DNA of 32,692 nt from Bacteroidota bacterium (GTDB taxonomy: Bacteria; Bacteroidota; Bacteroidia; UBA7662; JAIXUI01). Every line of letters starts with the position of its first letter. Positions within the stretch are counted from its first letter, which is position 1. The stretch lies in contig JAIXUI010000133.1 in NCBI GenBank assembly GCA_027484125.1, forward strand, positions 1 through 32,692, in the 5' to 3' direction. The position numbers and the translations under genes were made by a program. Below, one piece after another: positions 19,008 to 26,705 of this stretch. Under the pieces are notes generated by a model, which ran no database searches, was not told the origin of the DNA, and worked only from the letters and a program-made list of their open reading frames with translations.

Positions 19008-19562
19008 GTGGACGCACTTACTGAAGCAATCAACGCCGGACGTGATGATCTCGTAGATCAGCTCTTGTACCAACATCCGGACTGGGTTAATGCACAGGAT
19101 TCAATAGGCAACAGCATGCTGATGCTCGCTTTGAATGAGCGTCAACCCTGGGTAGCAGGGGTTATCATCCGACACCGTCGGCGCTTTAGTTCTTGGGAAC
19201 TCGCTGCTTGCGGACTAGAGGGAGACTTACGCAAGCAGCTTGACGAAAATCCGGCATCTATCCATGAATACAGCCCCGACGGTTACCCACTCGTGTATAT
19301 GGCTGCCTTGTTTGGACAAGATGTTACGCTCAAACTACTATTGGAACGCGGAGCTAACCCCAATGCCCTAGCGAAAAATCCTAGCAAAATGTCGGCTTTG
19401 CATGCAGCAGCCTTAGAAAACCACCCTGAAGCAGCCAAGCTACTCATACGGTATGGCACCGCGCTCACCCATTGTGATTGTGATGGAAAAACTGCGGCTC
19501 AACTTGCTGAAGCACTAGAACATTATGAAGTTCTTAAGGCATTCGATACCGAAATTCATTGA
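19008..19562 (+). CDS. Small ankyrin-repeat protein
   Basis: Cytoplasmic protein made of ankyrin repeats, probably a protein-binding scaffold; partner unknown. Recognisable repeats are an N-terminal one (ALTEAINAGRDDLVDQLL), a central pair (ELAACGLEGDLRKQLDENP; SPDGYPLVYMAALFGQDVTLKLLLERGANPNA would be the next) and two C-terminal ones (MSALHAAALENHPEAAKLL; DGKTAAQLAEA). I chose GTG 19008, giving 184 residues. The in-frame ATG at 18942 abuts the terminator T-run of rplI and would add 22 residues without ankyrin character. TATTTTTC at 18996-19003, one mismatch from TAnnTTTG, with CTG 19 nt upstream, would start transcription almost at the GTG. The reading frame is secure; the start is moderately so. 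Confidence 0.75.
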   Translation: MDALTEAINAGRDDLVDQLLYQHPDWVNAQDSIGNSMLMLALNERQPWVAGVIIRHRRRFSSWELAACGLEGDLRKQLDENPASIHEYSPDGYPLVYMAALFGQDVTLKLLLERGANPNALAKNPSKMSALHAAALENHPEAAKLLIRYGTALTHCDCDGKTAAQLAEALEHYEVLKAFDTEIH

Positions 19563-19563
19563 C

Positions 19564-19607
19564 AATACCGCATCATCTGGCGATAATTACATCTAATTTG
19601 CGGTATT
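19564..19607. repeat. 9-bp inverted repeat ahead of the DEAD-box helicase gene
   Basis: AATACCGCA at 19564-19572 is the exact reverse complement of TGCGGTATT at 19599-19607, with 26 nt between. The right arm overlaps the TTG of the helicase promoter. No T-run follows, so a simple terminator is unlikely; an operator is possible. Confidence 0.5.
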
Positions 19608-19630
19608 ACGGCCAAGGAATCTTAACTTTG
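19598..19630 (+). promoter_or_regulatory. Bacteroidota-type promoter for the DEAD-box helicase
   Basis: TTG at 19598-19600, a 22-nt spacer, then a perfect TAnnTTTG (TAACTTTG) at 19623-19630, 22 nt before the ATG. The spacer is slightly longer than the usual 19-21. Confidence 0.7.
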
Positions 19631-19652
19631 CGCACGCACTAGCGTGTAATTA

Positions 19653-21440
19653 ATGACTTCATTTTCAGATTTAGGACTTCGCCAAGAGCTATTGAGCGCC
19701 ATCGAAGACCTCGGGTTTACACAACCCACCCCTATCCAGGAGCAGGCTATTCCAATTCTTTTAGAAGCCACTACAGACTTTGTAGGTTTGGCTCAAACAG
19801 GCACCGGCAAAACCGCAGCCTTTGGCCTTCCGCTCTTACACCATGTTGATACCCGACGCCGTGAGGTACAAGGGTTAATCCTTTCGCCCACTCGTGAACT
19901 TTGCCTTCAGATTGCTACTGACTTGGAACGCTATGCCGCACACATGCCACAATTGCGCATTTGTGCCGTCTATGGTGGAGCGAATATCCAACCACAAATG
20001 AGAACCCTCCGCGATGGTGTTCAAATTGTTGTGGCTACGCCTGGTCGCCTCATTGATCTTATCGACCGTGGCGCCATTAAACTAGATACTGTTTCATTTA
20101 CTGTTCTCGATGAAGCCGATGAAATGCTTAACATGGGATTCCGAGATGACCTCGACTACATCCTAAGCAATACTACTGGTAAAAAATCGACTTGGCTCTT
20201 CTCTGCTACTATGCCCAATGAAGTACGTAGAATTGCCGCTCAATACATGACCGAACCAGCAGAAATTACGGTTGGAAAGAAAAATCAGACGGCTGCTAAC
20301 ATCGCTCACAATTACTTTGTAACTACTCAAGCTCATCGTTATGAAGTACTTAAGAGAATTGTAGATAGCAATCCTGGCATGTATGGCATCATCTTCACCC
20401 GTACCAAAATGGATGCACAGGATATCACTGAAAAGCTCATCCGTGAGGGGTACGACATCGATGCATTGCATGGAGACCTTAGTCAGCAACAGCGCGACAA
20501 GGTTATGGCGCGCTTCCGTGAAAAATCACTGCAACTCCTTATTGCTACAGATGTTGCTGCACGTGGTATTGACGTAGATGGCATTACCCATGTAATCAAT
20601 TATGCGTTACCAGACGATATCGAGGTTTATACCCACCGTTCTGGAAGAACTGCCCGTGCTGGTAAATCCGGTATCTGCATTTCTATTGTTCACCAAAAAG
20701 AACAACATCGAATCCGTGATCTGGAACGCATGCTGAAAGTACCTTTCAACAAACTTCCTATACCTAATGGAACCGAAGTTTGCGAAAACCAATTCATGCA
20801 CTTCATCAATAAAATTGTTGAGTCACCCCTCGATCATGGCGAATATGAACGCTACCTTCCACAAGTTCAAGAAGTGCTTCAGGAAATGTCTAAAGAAGAA
20901 CTTTTGCAACGCGTAGTTGCGCTCGAATTTAGCCGCTTCCTTGCTTATTACAAAAACGCTCCAGATCTCAACCTTCACGATAGTAGAGACCGTAACAAAA
21001 AGCAAGACCGCGAACGTGGCGCTGCCAGCAATGATGACTTTGTTCGTTTATTCTTCAACATTGGCTCTAAAGACGGCTTCTATAAAGCAAGCTTTCTTCA
21101 GTTTGCCCTTGACGCTTCTGATATCAATAAAACAGAACTCGGTCGTATTGATTTGAGAGAGGTTTACACCCATGTTGAAGTTAATCCGGCTTTGGCAGAC
21201 CAAATGATTAACGCCATTCATGGGTTAAAAGTAAATGGACGGAAAATCAGAGTTGAGTATGCCGATAGAAATATGAATAAAGGCCGTAGCGGTGGTGGCT
21301 TTAGCCCCCGAGACGGTGGTGGAGAAGGCGCTCCTCGTCGCGAAGGTGGAGGCGGCGGATACTTCCAAAACAAAGAAAGATCCGATAGACCAGAACGTCC
21401 CTCTTATGGAGACAAGAAAAAAAGCAAGAAATTCTATTAA
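19653..21440 (+). CDS. DEAD-box ATP-dependent RNA helicase with DbpA-type RNA-binding domain
   Basis: Unwinds RNA using ATP; members with this layout (DeaD/CsdA, DbpA) act in ribosome assembly, cold adaptation or RNA decay. Motifs are intact: Q motif F22-Q29, motif I AQTGTGKT 47-54, PTREL, TPGR, DEAD 153-156, SAT 184-186, ATDVAARGID, and HRSGRTARAG from H328. After a helical linker (about 365-455) comes a DbpA-type RRM (about 460-540; RLFFNIGSKDGF, GRIDLREVYTHVEV, GRKIRVEYAD), then a Gly/Arg-rich tail ending KKKSKKFY, likely an unspecific RNA-binding arm. It has its own promoter and terminator, so it is a single-gene unit. DeaD/CsdA and DbpA cannot be separated from sequence alone, so no symbol is given. 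Confidence 0.93.
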   Translation: MTSFSDLGLRQELLSAIEDLGFTQPTPIQEQAIPILLEATTDFVGLAQTGTGKTAAFGLPLLHHVDTRRREVQGLILSPTRELCLQIATDLERYAAHMPQLRICAVYGGANIQPQMRTLRDGVQIVVATPGRLIDLIDRGAIKLDTVSFTVLDEADEMLNMGFRDDLDYILSNTTGKKSTWLFSATMPNEVRRIAAQYMTEPAEITVGKKNQTAANIAHNYFVTTQAHRYEVLKRIVDSNPGMYGIIFTRTKMDAQDITEKLIREGYDIDALHGDLSQQQRDKVMARFREKSLQLLIATDVAARGIDVDGITHVINYALPDDIEVYTHRSGRTARAGKSGICISIVHQKEQHRIRDLERMLKVPFNKLPIPNGTEVCENQFMHFINKIVESPLDHGEYERYLPQVQEVLQEMSKEELLQRVVALEFSRFLAYYKNAPDLNLHDSRDRNKKQDRERGAASNDDFVRLFFNIGSKDGFYKASFLQFALDASDINKTELGRIDLREVYTHVEVNPALADQMINAIHGLKVNGRKIRVEYADRNMNKGRSGGGFSPRDGGGEGAPRREGGGGGYFQNKERSDRPERPSYGDKKKSKKFY

Positions 21441-21447
21441 TGCTTCC

Positions 21448-21474
21448 AAGGAGCCCCAATCGGGCTCCTTTTTT
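21448..21474 (+). terminator. Intrinsic terminator after the helicase gene
   Basis: A 9-bp stem (AAGGAGCCC with GGGCTCCTT), 5-nt loop and a run of six T, starting 7 nt after the stop codon. The rest of the gap to 21630 is very AT-rich with ATTTAAAAT repeated; no clear promoter was found for the next gene. Confidence 0.9.
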
Positions 21475-21630
21475 ATTTTAGTTAATTGGTGGCAATTACT
21501 TTGTGAAGGGCCATAAATCAATACTTAAAATTCAGCCATCAATTATTTTAATATTTAAAAATGAAAGCAGAACTTACACCCTGATTCTCATTTAAAATCA
21601 ACTATTTAAAATAAGAGCCTTCTTCCAGTT

Positions 21631-22059
21631 ATGAACTCGATTCAAAAAGTCAGGCATTTATCACCAGAGTCCCTATTGGAAAGTATTCCGGAAGACCAGC
21701 AATTTATAATGGAAAAACTAATGTGCTTAATTAGTGAAACACTACCGGAATGCGAGATAAAAATGAATTTCAATGTGCCATTTTACCGCAGGAAGAAAAA
21801 CATCCTCTACCTCTGGCCATCGGCTATGCCCTGGGGAGGTATTACTTCAGGAGTTGCCATAGGCTTTGTTTATGGACACTTACTCCAAGACGAATCTCAG
21901 TGGTTGATGATGGGAAAAAGAAAACAAATCGGCATTCGAGTATTTCATCAAAGTAAGGAAGTGGACGAACAAGCAGACATGCTCAAATCCTTCCTTTTAG
22001 AATCAGCGATTATTGACGATCAACTCGCTCAAAACAAAAAAGGCCGAAATCGCAATTAA
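21631..22059 (+). CDS. DUF1801 domain protein
   Basis: A 142-residue cytoplasmic protein of the DUF1801/YdhG-like family, whose molecular function is unknown. Visible signs are the N-terminal helices (LLESIPEDQQFIMEKLMCLI), the family segment MNFNVPFYRRKKNILYLWP, a glycine-rich strand pair (GVAIGFVYGHLL) and the C-terminal KRKQIGIRVF strand. There is no signal peptide or membrane segment. It stands alone, converging on the polysaccharide operon; its stop codon lies in the loop of the terminator hairpin serving that operon. The ATG is not preceded by a Shine-Dalgarno. Confidence 0.8.
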   Translation: MNSIQKVRHLSPESLLESIPEDQQFIMEKLMCLISETLPECEIKMNFNVPFYRRKKNILYLWPSAMPWGGITSGVAIGFVYGHLLQDESQWLMMGKRKQIGIRVFHQSKEVDEQADMLKSFLLESAIIDDQLAQNKKGRNRN

Positions 22060-22073
22060 GCAATTCCGGCCTT
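22031..22073 (-). terminator. Terminator of the polysaccharide operon, overlapping the DUF1801 stop codon
   Basis: Arms 22040-22053 and 22060-22073 pair over 14 positions with two mismatches, loop AATTAA. On the minus strand the hairpin is followed by TTTTTTG TTTT (A-run 22031-22041 on the plus strand). The stop TAA at 22057-22059 of the converging gene lies at the loop. On the plus strand the T-run is poor. Confidence 0.8.
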
Positions 22074-22089
22074 CTCATTTCAACTAATT

Positions 22090-24309
22090 CTAGCTCAGCG
22101 TATAGCTTTTCTCGTTAAAACTGAGAGTTAGGATTTTCTTAATAATCCTTCTCATGCGACTTCTCTTCTTCGGTACTTCTCCAAATACAGATTCTAGCTT
22201 GTAAGGAGCAACCACATTAAGGAAAAGTGAGATGTTATTATGAGTAGCTTTTCTGAACAAGTTAAGGGAGTGATTATCAGAATCCGTCCAAACTTTGTTG
22301 GCTGCAGCAACTAATACAGAATGTGTAGCCTGACGTACTATTTGAACCGGGATAGGGTTGTCAATCAAAGCAGGCAATTCGAGAATAATCAATTTTGGAT
22401 TAATCAATCCTGGATGGTCTTCAGGCAAAAAGTCACTTAAAGAGGTGTAATCAACGAAGTTGGTATGAATCACATAACTGATGTCGTTATTGGAAACCCT
22501 CTCTATATCACGGTAATTCTTGTAGTTGTTAACTGTAATGGGGTGAATAAAATATACACCGTCCATGATATCAGAGAACTTATTGAAAAGCTTACTTCCA
22601 ACCCAGGTTTTACCAACTTCTGTTTTCGTTGAAAACAAAAGCAACAGGTTATAAGGCTGTGGATTATCCACTTTTCCAAATTCAATTTTTATACTCGAAA
22701 GCGTATGCTCAATGAGTGCTGCCTCTAGGTAATCCAAATCGATGAGTTTCTCAGAAGGATCACGCATAGGCAGCGCTCCCAGCATATTGAGTCCGGTAGC
22801 CTGTTCAGCTCTAGTGATCGATTTAAGTGTGTTATCGAGGAATTCAACCGTAACGAAAAAGCCGAGTGCCAATACAAAACCACCAATAAAGGAGATTACA
22901 ATCAACAGAGGACGTTTAGAAGGCTCAGGTTTTTGAGGGAAGTAGGGCGCATCCACCATCTTCAGGTTAGAAGAAAGCTCGATGTTTTGTTGGCGCAATT
23001 GCGCCATATTAAGTCCATGAAGCAATTGCAGATATTCTTTCTCAATAATATCTACGTTTCTATTCAATCTATTAAGCGTTGAACCTAGAGGTGCGAATTG
23101 ATTGTAAATCCCATCAAATTCCACCTTTCTCTTTTCAATAACACGCATTTTTGCTTTACTCTCATCCAAAGTCAGGATATTATCCAACCATTGATTAAGT
23201 AAATTTTGACGAGGTACCGATTCAATGGTGTTGTTAAGTCTAAAATACTCATCCACCAATCTTCTAATGTCCTCTTTGAGTTGCTCGGTTTTTGCAACCA
23301 GTTTAGAGATTTCTGCGGGATTTTCATTAGCAATTCTGGCATTCGCAAGAAGGAAGTTGGCACTTGACAATTCCGCTCGCTTTTCCATTAGCTTTTGAGT
23401 ATTCATTAACACGACGCTCCTGGAGCCAATTTTATCCTCTAAGCGCTTGATTGCTGCCTCGGCAGACTCAATCTCCATTCGTTCGCGATAAATTTCCTTC
23501 TCTAATTCCTCTTTAGCTTCTGCGATGTATTTGGTTTGCTCGTCGTAATTGATGATTTTATTTTTTATTCCAAAATCTCTCAATTCATCCTCGGCGCCTT
23601 TCAACTTGCCGTAAGTTCTTGAAGTTTGATCAGCGAAATATCCAACCACACTTTCAGTTTCAGAGCCCTTATTTCTTTTATAACGAGACATAAACACATT
23701 GGATAGAGTTACCAATGTTTGCTGCGTTACACCCGGGTCATTTCCTTTGAAACCCAATTCTAACATATCAGAGCTCTGTTTACGAGCTACCGTCATGTTC
23801 TTGGTTATCGAGGATATTCCATAAGTAGGATTATCAGAATTGAGCAACGCGATTATCTCATTTTTATACTGTGCGTTTTTATAGCGAACGATATTACCAA
23901 CGGTGTTCTCAAAAGAGTACTTATCCACTAGTTTATCCCTTAATCGCGCAGGTATAATTTCTTGTAATTCGCGAAAACCAGCTGAAGATAAAATTTCGGC
24001 TTTAGGTTGATTAAGCATTAAATGCTGAGCCAACAGACGAATGGCAACCTCTTCAATGGTTTCGCGTGCTTTAACCGTTGCGATAAGGTTATCAAAAGCA
24101 TTGTTTACTGCAAAGTAATCCACACGTGTTTCTTCGGTGTTCATAATTGAAACACCAGAAGCTAAACCAGTGTACATCAAGCAGTTTGAAACATATTCTT
24201 TCTTTTCATTTCTTGTAAGAAAGAATACAACAAGCGCGAGAGTTAGGGGAAAGAGAACCAACCACCTCAGGTTTTTGATGATAATCCGTATAAAATCGAC
24301 CAAACTCAT
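22090..24309 (-). CDS. Wzc/GumC-like polysaccharide chain-length and export protein with degenerate kinase domain
   Basis: Inner-membrane co-polymerase of the Wzz/Wzc type, expected to control chain length and pass polymer to an outer-membrane partner. 739 residues. TM1 is at about 14-32, a large periplasmic part is mostly coiled coil (about 200-430), then a Pro-rich stretch (YFPQKPEPSKRP) and TM2 at about 465-487. The C-terminal half has the fold order of a bacterial tyrosine kinase but its motifs are decayed. The P-loop position reads STKTEVGKT (560-568). The Walker A' position (VYFIHPITVNN) lacks the DxD acids. The Walker B position (LIILELPAL) has no Asp. The C-terminus has one Tyr (SYTLS) rather than a Tyr cluster. 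Kinase activity is therefore doubtful. It starts 12 nt after the TolC-like stop and is last in the operon. Confidence 0.85.
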   Translation of the reverse strand: MSLVDFIRIIIKNLRWLVLFPLTLALVVFFLTRNEKKEYVSNCLMYTGLASGVSIMNTEETRVDYFAVNNAFDNLIATVKARETIEEVAIRLLAQHLMLNQPKAEILSSAGFRELQEIIPARLRDKLVDKYSFENTVGNIVRYKNAQYKNEIIALLNSDNPTYGISSITKNMTVARKQSSDMLELGFKGNDPGVTQQTLVTLSNVFMSRYKRNKGSETESVVGYFADQTSRTYGKLKGAEDELRDFGIKNKIINYDEQTKYIAEAKEELEKEIYRERMEIESAEAAIKRLEDKIGSRSVVLMNTQKLMEKRAELSSANFLLANARIANENPAEISKLVAKTEQLKEDIRRLVDEYFRLNNTIESVPRQNLLNQWLDNILTLDESKAKMRVIEKRKVEFDGIYNQFAPLGSTLNRLNRNVDIIEKEYLQLLHGLNMAQLRQQNIELSSNLKMVDAPYFPQKPEPSKRPLLIVISFIGGFVLALGFFVTVEFLDNTLKSITRAEQATGLNMLGALPMRDPSEKLIDLDYLEAALIEHTLSSIKIEFGKVDNPQPYNLLLLFSTKTEVGKTWVGSKLFNKFSDIMDGVYFIHPITVNNYKNYRDIERVSNNDISYVIHTNFVDYTSLSDFLPEDHPGLINPKLIILELPALIDNPIPVQIVRQATHSVLVAAANKVWTDSDNHSLNLFRKATHNNISLFLNVVAPYKLESVFGEVPKKRSRMRRIIKKILTLSFNEKSYTLS

Positions 24310-24321
24310 GGGTAATCTAGT

Positions 24322-25092
24322 TTATTTTCTAAGTTTTGAAATGGAGACACCAACTGTAGTTTCTAGTTGATTGAAGGCTATGGTAAATGAGCGCTTAGCC
24401 ATTTCAAAGTTATTCTCGTTGATGGTTACCGTTTGCATAATTTGGGTGTAAGCAGCCAAATCCAAGACTCCATCACGAAACGACTTTTCCGCTAAAACAA
24501 GGTTAATTTTGGAAGATTGAGTTGCTTCGTTGTGGATACGCATCAATCGATGAAAAGCCAAGACGTCATTATATTCTTGTATAATTTGGCGGCGCAAGAC
24601 TAGTTCTGCTTCTTCCTTTTTAAACTTGGTGGCTTTCAACTCCATTTTAGTAGCATTGACCCTTTCTTGGCGGCCAAATACTTCATACAAAGGTAATCTG
24701 AGGTTCAATCCGAATGCAACTCCATTACTTAAAGTCGACGACTGGGTCTGTCCAAGGCCTGAATTTGATTGCAAGATCAAATCTTGATTGCCACCAGTTA
24801 CATTCACAAATGGAATCATCCCATTCATCCAAGAATATCGATCCACGTTCACCTGATGTTCTGATTTGGCAATCATAGCATCGTTAACTTTTAAAGTTGG
24901 GCTATTCTTGAGTGCTATTTTTACAATAGAGTCAAGAGGCAGGAGCTGTTCCGCCAAATCTTCTTGAGTATCTCCTAAAAATGAGAGCTCATTATCCAGC
25001 AATAAAGAATCTTTGACCTGCGCTTTTGACTCTGGAGTTAAGGCCCAAAAAATCAGAAATAGAAAGCTATACTTTGGCCACTTCAAATACAT
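24322..25092 (-). CDS. Half-length TolC/OEP-like outer-membrane protein
   Basis: Likely the outer-membrane part of the polysaccharide exporter. I chose ATG 25092 (MYLKWPKYS), which opens a signal peptide (FLFLIFWALTPESKA|Q) and lies one base after the sugar transferase stop (TAA-T-ATG), so translation is probably coupled. An upstream in-frame start would run through the sugar transferase gene and hide the signal peptide. The 256 residues contain one OEP-type repeat: a helix (LDSIVKIALKNSPTLKVNDAMI), a beta pair (MIPFVNVTGG; GVAFGLNLRLPLYEVFGR) and long helices (QIIQEYNDVLAFHRLM; AEKSFRDGVLDLAAYTQI). Ordinary TolC proteins have two repeats in about 430-490 residues. The frame ends at a clean stop with no second half downstream, so this looks like a natural single-repeat form. 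Confidence 0.75.
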   Translation of the reverse strand: MYLKWPKYSFLFLIFWALTPESKAQVKDSLLLDNELSFLGDTQEDLAEQLLPLDSIVKIALKNSPTLKVNDAMIAKSEHQVNVDRYSWMNGMIPFVNVTGGNQDLILQSNSGLGQTQSSTLSNGVAFGLNLRLPLYEVFGRQERVNATKMELKATKFKKEEAELVLRRQIIQEYNDVLAFHRLMRIHNEATQSSKINLVLAEKSFRDGVLDLAAYTQIMQTVTINENNFEMAKRSFTIAFNQLETTVGVSISKLRK

Positions 25093-25093
25093 A

Positions 25094-26290
25094 TTAAACG
25101 TTTTCTTTTTGTAGAAGTGCGGGGATAGTTCGAAGTATGAGGATGATATCGTGCCAGAAGCTGTAGTTTTTAGCGTAATCATTATCGAGGCTCATGCGTT
25201 CTTCTTCAGACATGTCGCCCTTACCTCTTTTCATAACTTGCCAAAGCCCTGTGATTCCAGCTGGTGCTAGGAACCTTAACGAGAATTGGTCGGTAGTTAT
25301 TTTTTCGGCTTCATATAGGGGTAAAGGGCGATTTCCAACTAGCGACATATCCCCTTTCAATACATTGAACAGCTGAGGTAACTCATCGATGCTGGTATTT
25401 CTTATGAATTTTCCAACTTTCGTGATACGAGGATCGTCCTTAATTTTCACGAACGCAGAACCAGCTTTAGCCTTCTTTATTCTGGCATATTCTTCCTCTG
25501 TTACCATTTGTCCATCCATGTAGAGTAAATCTGGATTAAGTAAATCCAAATCTCCTGAAAGCGTCTGAGTAGTTGCGGCAGAGTTTGACTCAGTTTCTGC
25601 AGCCGCAGCATTGTACTGATTGAGATGCGCAAGTTCTTTCAGTTTTGCATCGGCACCAGTGAACATGGAGCGGAACTTATAGAATTTAAATATCTGATAT
25701 CCAGTACCTACTCTTAAGGAATAGTAAAAAACAGGACCTTTAGATTCTAATCTAATTGCGATAGCAACTGCCAAGAATAAAGGAAGTAAAAAGACCAGTG
25801 CTATGCTACACACTAAAATATCGAATACCCTTTTTGACAAGGGCATTTTGTACTTCAGTTGATCCGTATGCTTGATATCGATATGGGTATGTAACGCAGG
25901 TGGATTATCGATCAAATACTGAAATCTGAGCTTGAGGCCCGATACATCAGTTAAGTTATCGTAGATGTCATTGATACCCTCTTTGAGCGCAATGGAGGCT
26001 GTACGAGGGTTAACATCGTCCAGCAGAAGTACAAAAGGTAGCTTCCATTGGTGCTCATTTCTTAGCGTTCTAAGTAAAGGCAAACCATTAACGTCATAGA
26101 GATTACTTTTAGAAAAGAGTAAATCCACGGTTTGGTCATGCTTAACGGCATCAACGAAATCAAATCCACTCTTAAACATAACAATGTGGAATTCGTCGCC
26201 AAACTTCAGTTGGAAACTCTGATTGATTTCATGATCCTGACAAATGACTCCTATCGTTTTCATGTTTTCAGGTTTGGTGTTAGAAGACAT
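25094..26290 (-). CDS. Initiating sugar-phosphate transferase with N-terminal pseudo-receiver domain
   Basis: Predicted to transfer a sugar phosphate to undecaprenyl phosphate, the first step of polysaccharide synthesis (bacterial sugar transferase family, WcaJ/WbaP-like). Residues about 11-130 follow the layout of a response-regulator receiver, but where its neighbour has Asp53, Ser83 and Lys105 this one has Lys61, Leu90 and Asn112. It cannot be phosphorylated in the usual way. The catalytic part (about 148-398) has the hydrophobic segment FDILVCSIALVFLLPLFLAV, FYKFRSMF, TKVGKFIRNTSIDELPQL, NVLKGDMSLVGNRP and GITGLWQV. About 60-65 extra residues, Ala/Ser/Thr- and acid-rich, sit between FRSM and DPRITKVG. 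The start lies 2 nt after the response regulator stop; M10 is an alternative start. The exact sugar is unknown. Confidence 0.87.
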   Translation of the reverse strand: MSSNTKPENMKTIGVICQDHEINQSFQLKFGDEFHIVMFKSGFDFVDAVKHDQTVDLLFSKSNLYDVNGLPLLRTLRNEHQWKLPFVLLLDDVNPRTASIALKEGINDIYDNLTDVSGLKLRFQYLIDNPPALHTHIDIKHTDQLKYKMPLSKRVFDILVCSIALVFLLPLFLAVAIAIRLESKGPVFYYSLRVGTGYQIFKFYKFRSMFTGADAKLKELAHLNQYNAAAAETESNSAATTQTLSGDLDLLNPDLLYMDGQMVTEEEYARIKKAKAGSAFVKIKDDPRITKVGKFIRNTSIDELPQLFNVLKGDMSLVGNRPLPLYEAEKITTDQFSLRFLAPAGITGLWQVMKRGKGDMSEEERMSLDNDYAKNYSFWHDIILILRTIPALLQKENV

Positions 26291-26292
26291 GA

Positions 26293-26670
26293 TTACAGTC
26301 TCAGACGGCGAAAAATGTTATCAATACGCGCATCCAATTCCTCCGGGTTGAACGGTTTTACTAGATAGTCATCAGCCCCTGCACGTAAACACTTGATTTT
26401 ATCGGCGGTGGAATCATTTCCTGACAGGGTGATGAGAGGAAGTTCTTTAAAAAGTCCGCTGGTACGCACATGCCGGATAAACTCAATCCCGTTGATTTCC
26501 GGCATGTTGATATCCGCAACAATGATATCAGGAATGTTTCCTGCCTGAAGCCAACCTAATGCTTCTTTGCCGTTGGCTTTAGATACCACTTGGTATCGGC
26601 TACCGAAATAGAGTTCCAGTAACTTAAGAATCGTCTTTTCGTCATCAACAGCGAGAAGAACTTTTTTCAT
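26293..26670 (-). CDS. Receiver-only response regulator (CheY-like)
   Basis: A single phosphoacceptor domain of 125 residues without an output domain, so it should signal by protein contact. All conserved residues are present: acidic pair D9/D10, phosphorylation site D53 (VADINMP), S83 in the switch Thr/Ser position, Y102 and K105 (KPF). It lies 2 nt ahead of the sugar transferase whose N-terminus is a receiver-like domain lacking these residues, so the obvious inference is that it docks on that domain, or acts on another protein of the same polysaccharide module. No histidine kinase gene is in the window. It is 35 nt after the pdhB stop, with no terminator in between. Confidence 0.93.
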   Translation of the reverse strand: MKKVLLAVDDEKTILKLLELYFGSRYQVVSKANGKEALGWLQAGNIPDIIVADINMPEINGIEFIRHVRTSGLFKELPLITLSGNDSTADKIKCLRAGADDYLVKPFNPEELDARIDNIFRRLRL

Positions 26671-26705
26671 TGGCTCAGTTTAGTGGTTAGTGGGGATGAA
26701 AAGCT

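Noticed and set aside
16885-23930. Further DnaA-box-like 9-mers (TTATCCACT) inside dnaE-like and wzc-like genes
   Set aside because: Each has a mismatch, they are scattered and inside coding sequence; there is no cluster that would suggest an origin.
25093-25182. N-terminal extension of the TolC-like protein to an in-frame start at 25182
   Set aside because: It would overlap the sugar transferase gene and bury the signal peptide 30 residues inside; ATG 25092 gives a proper signal peptide and stop-start coupling.
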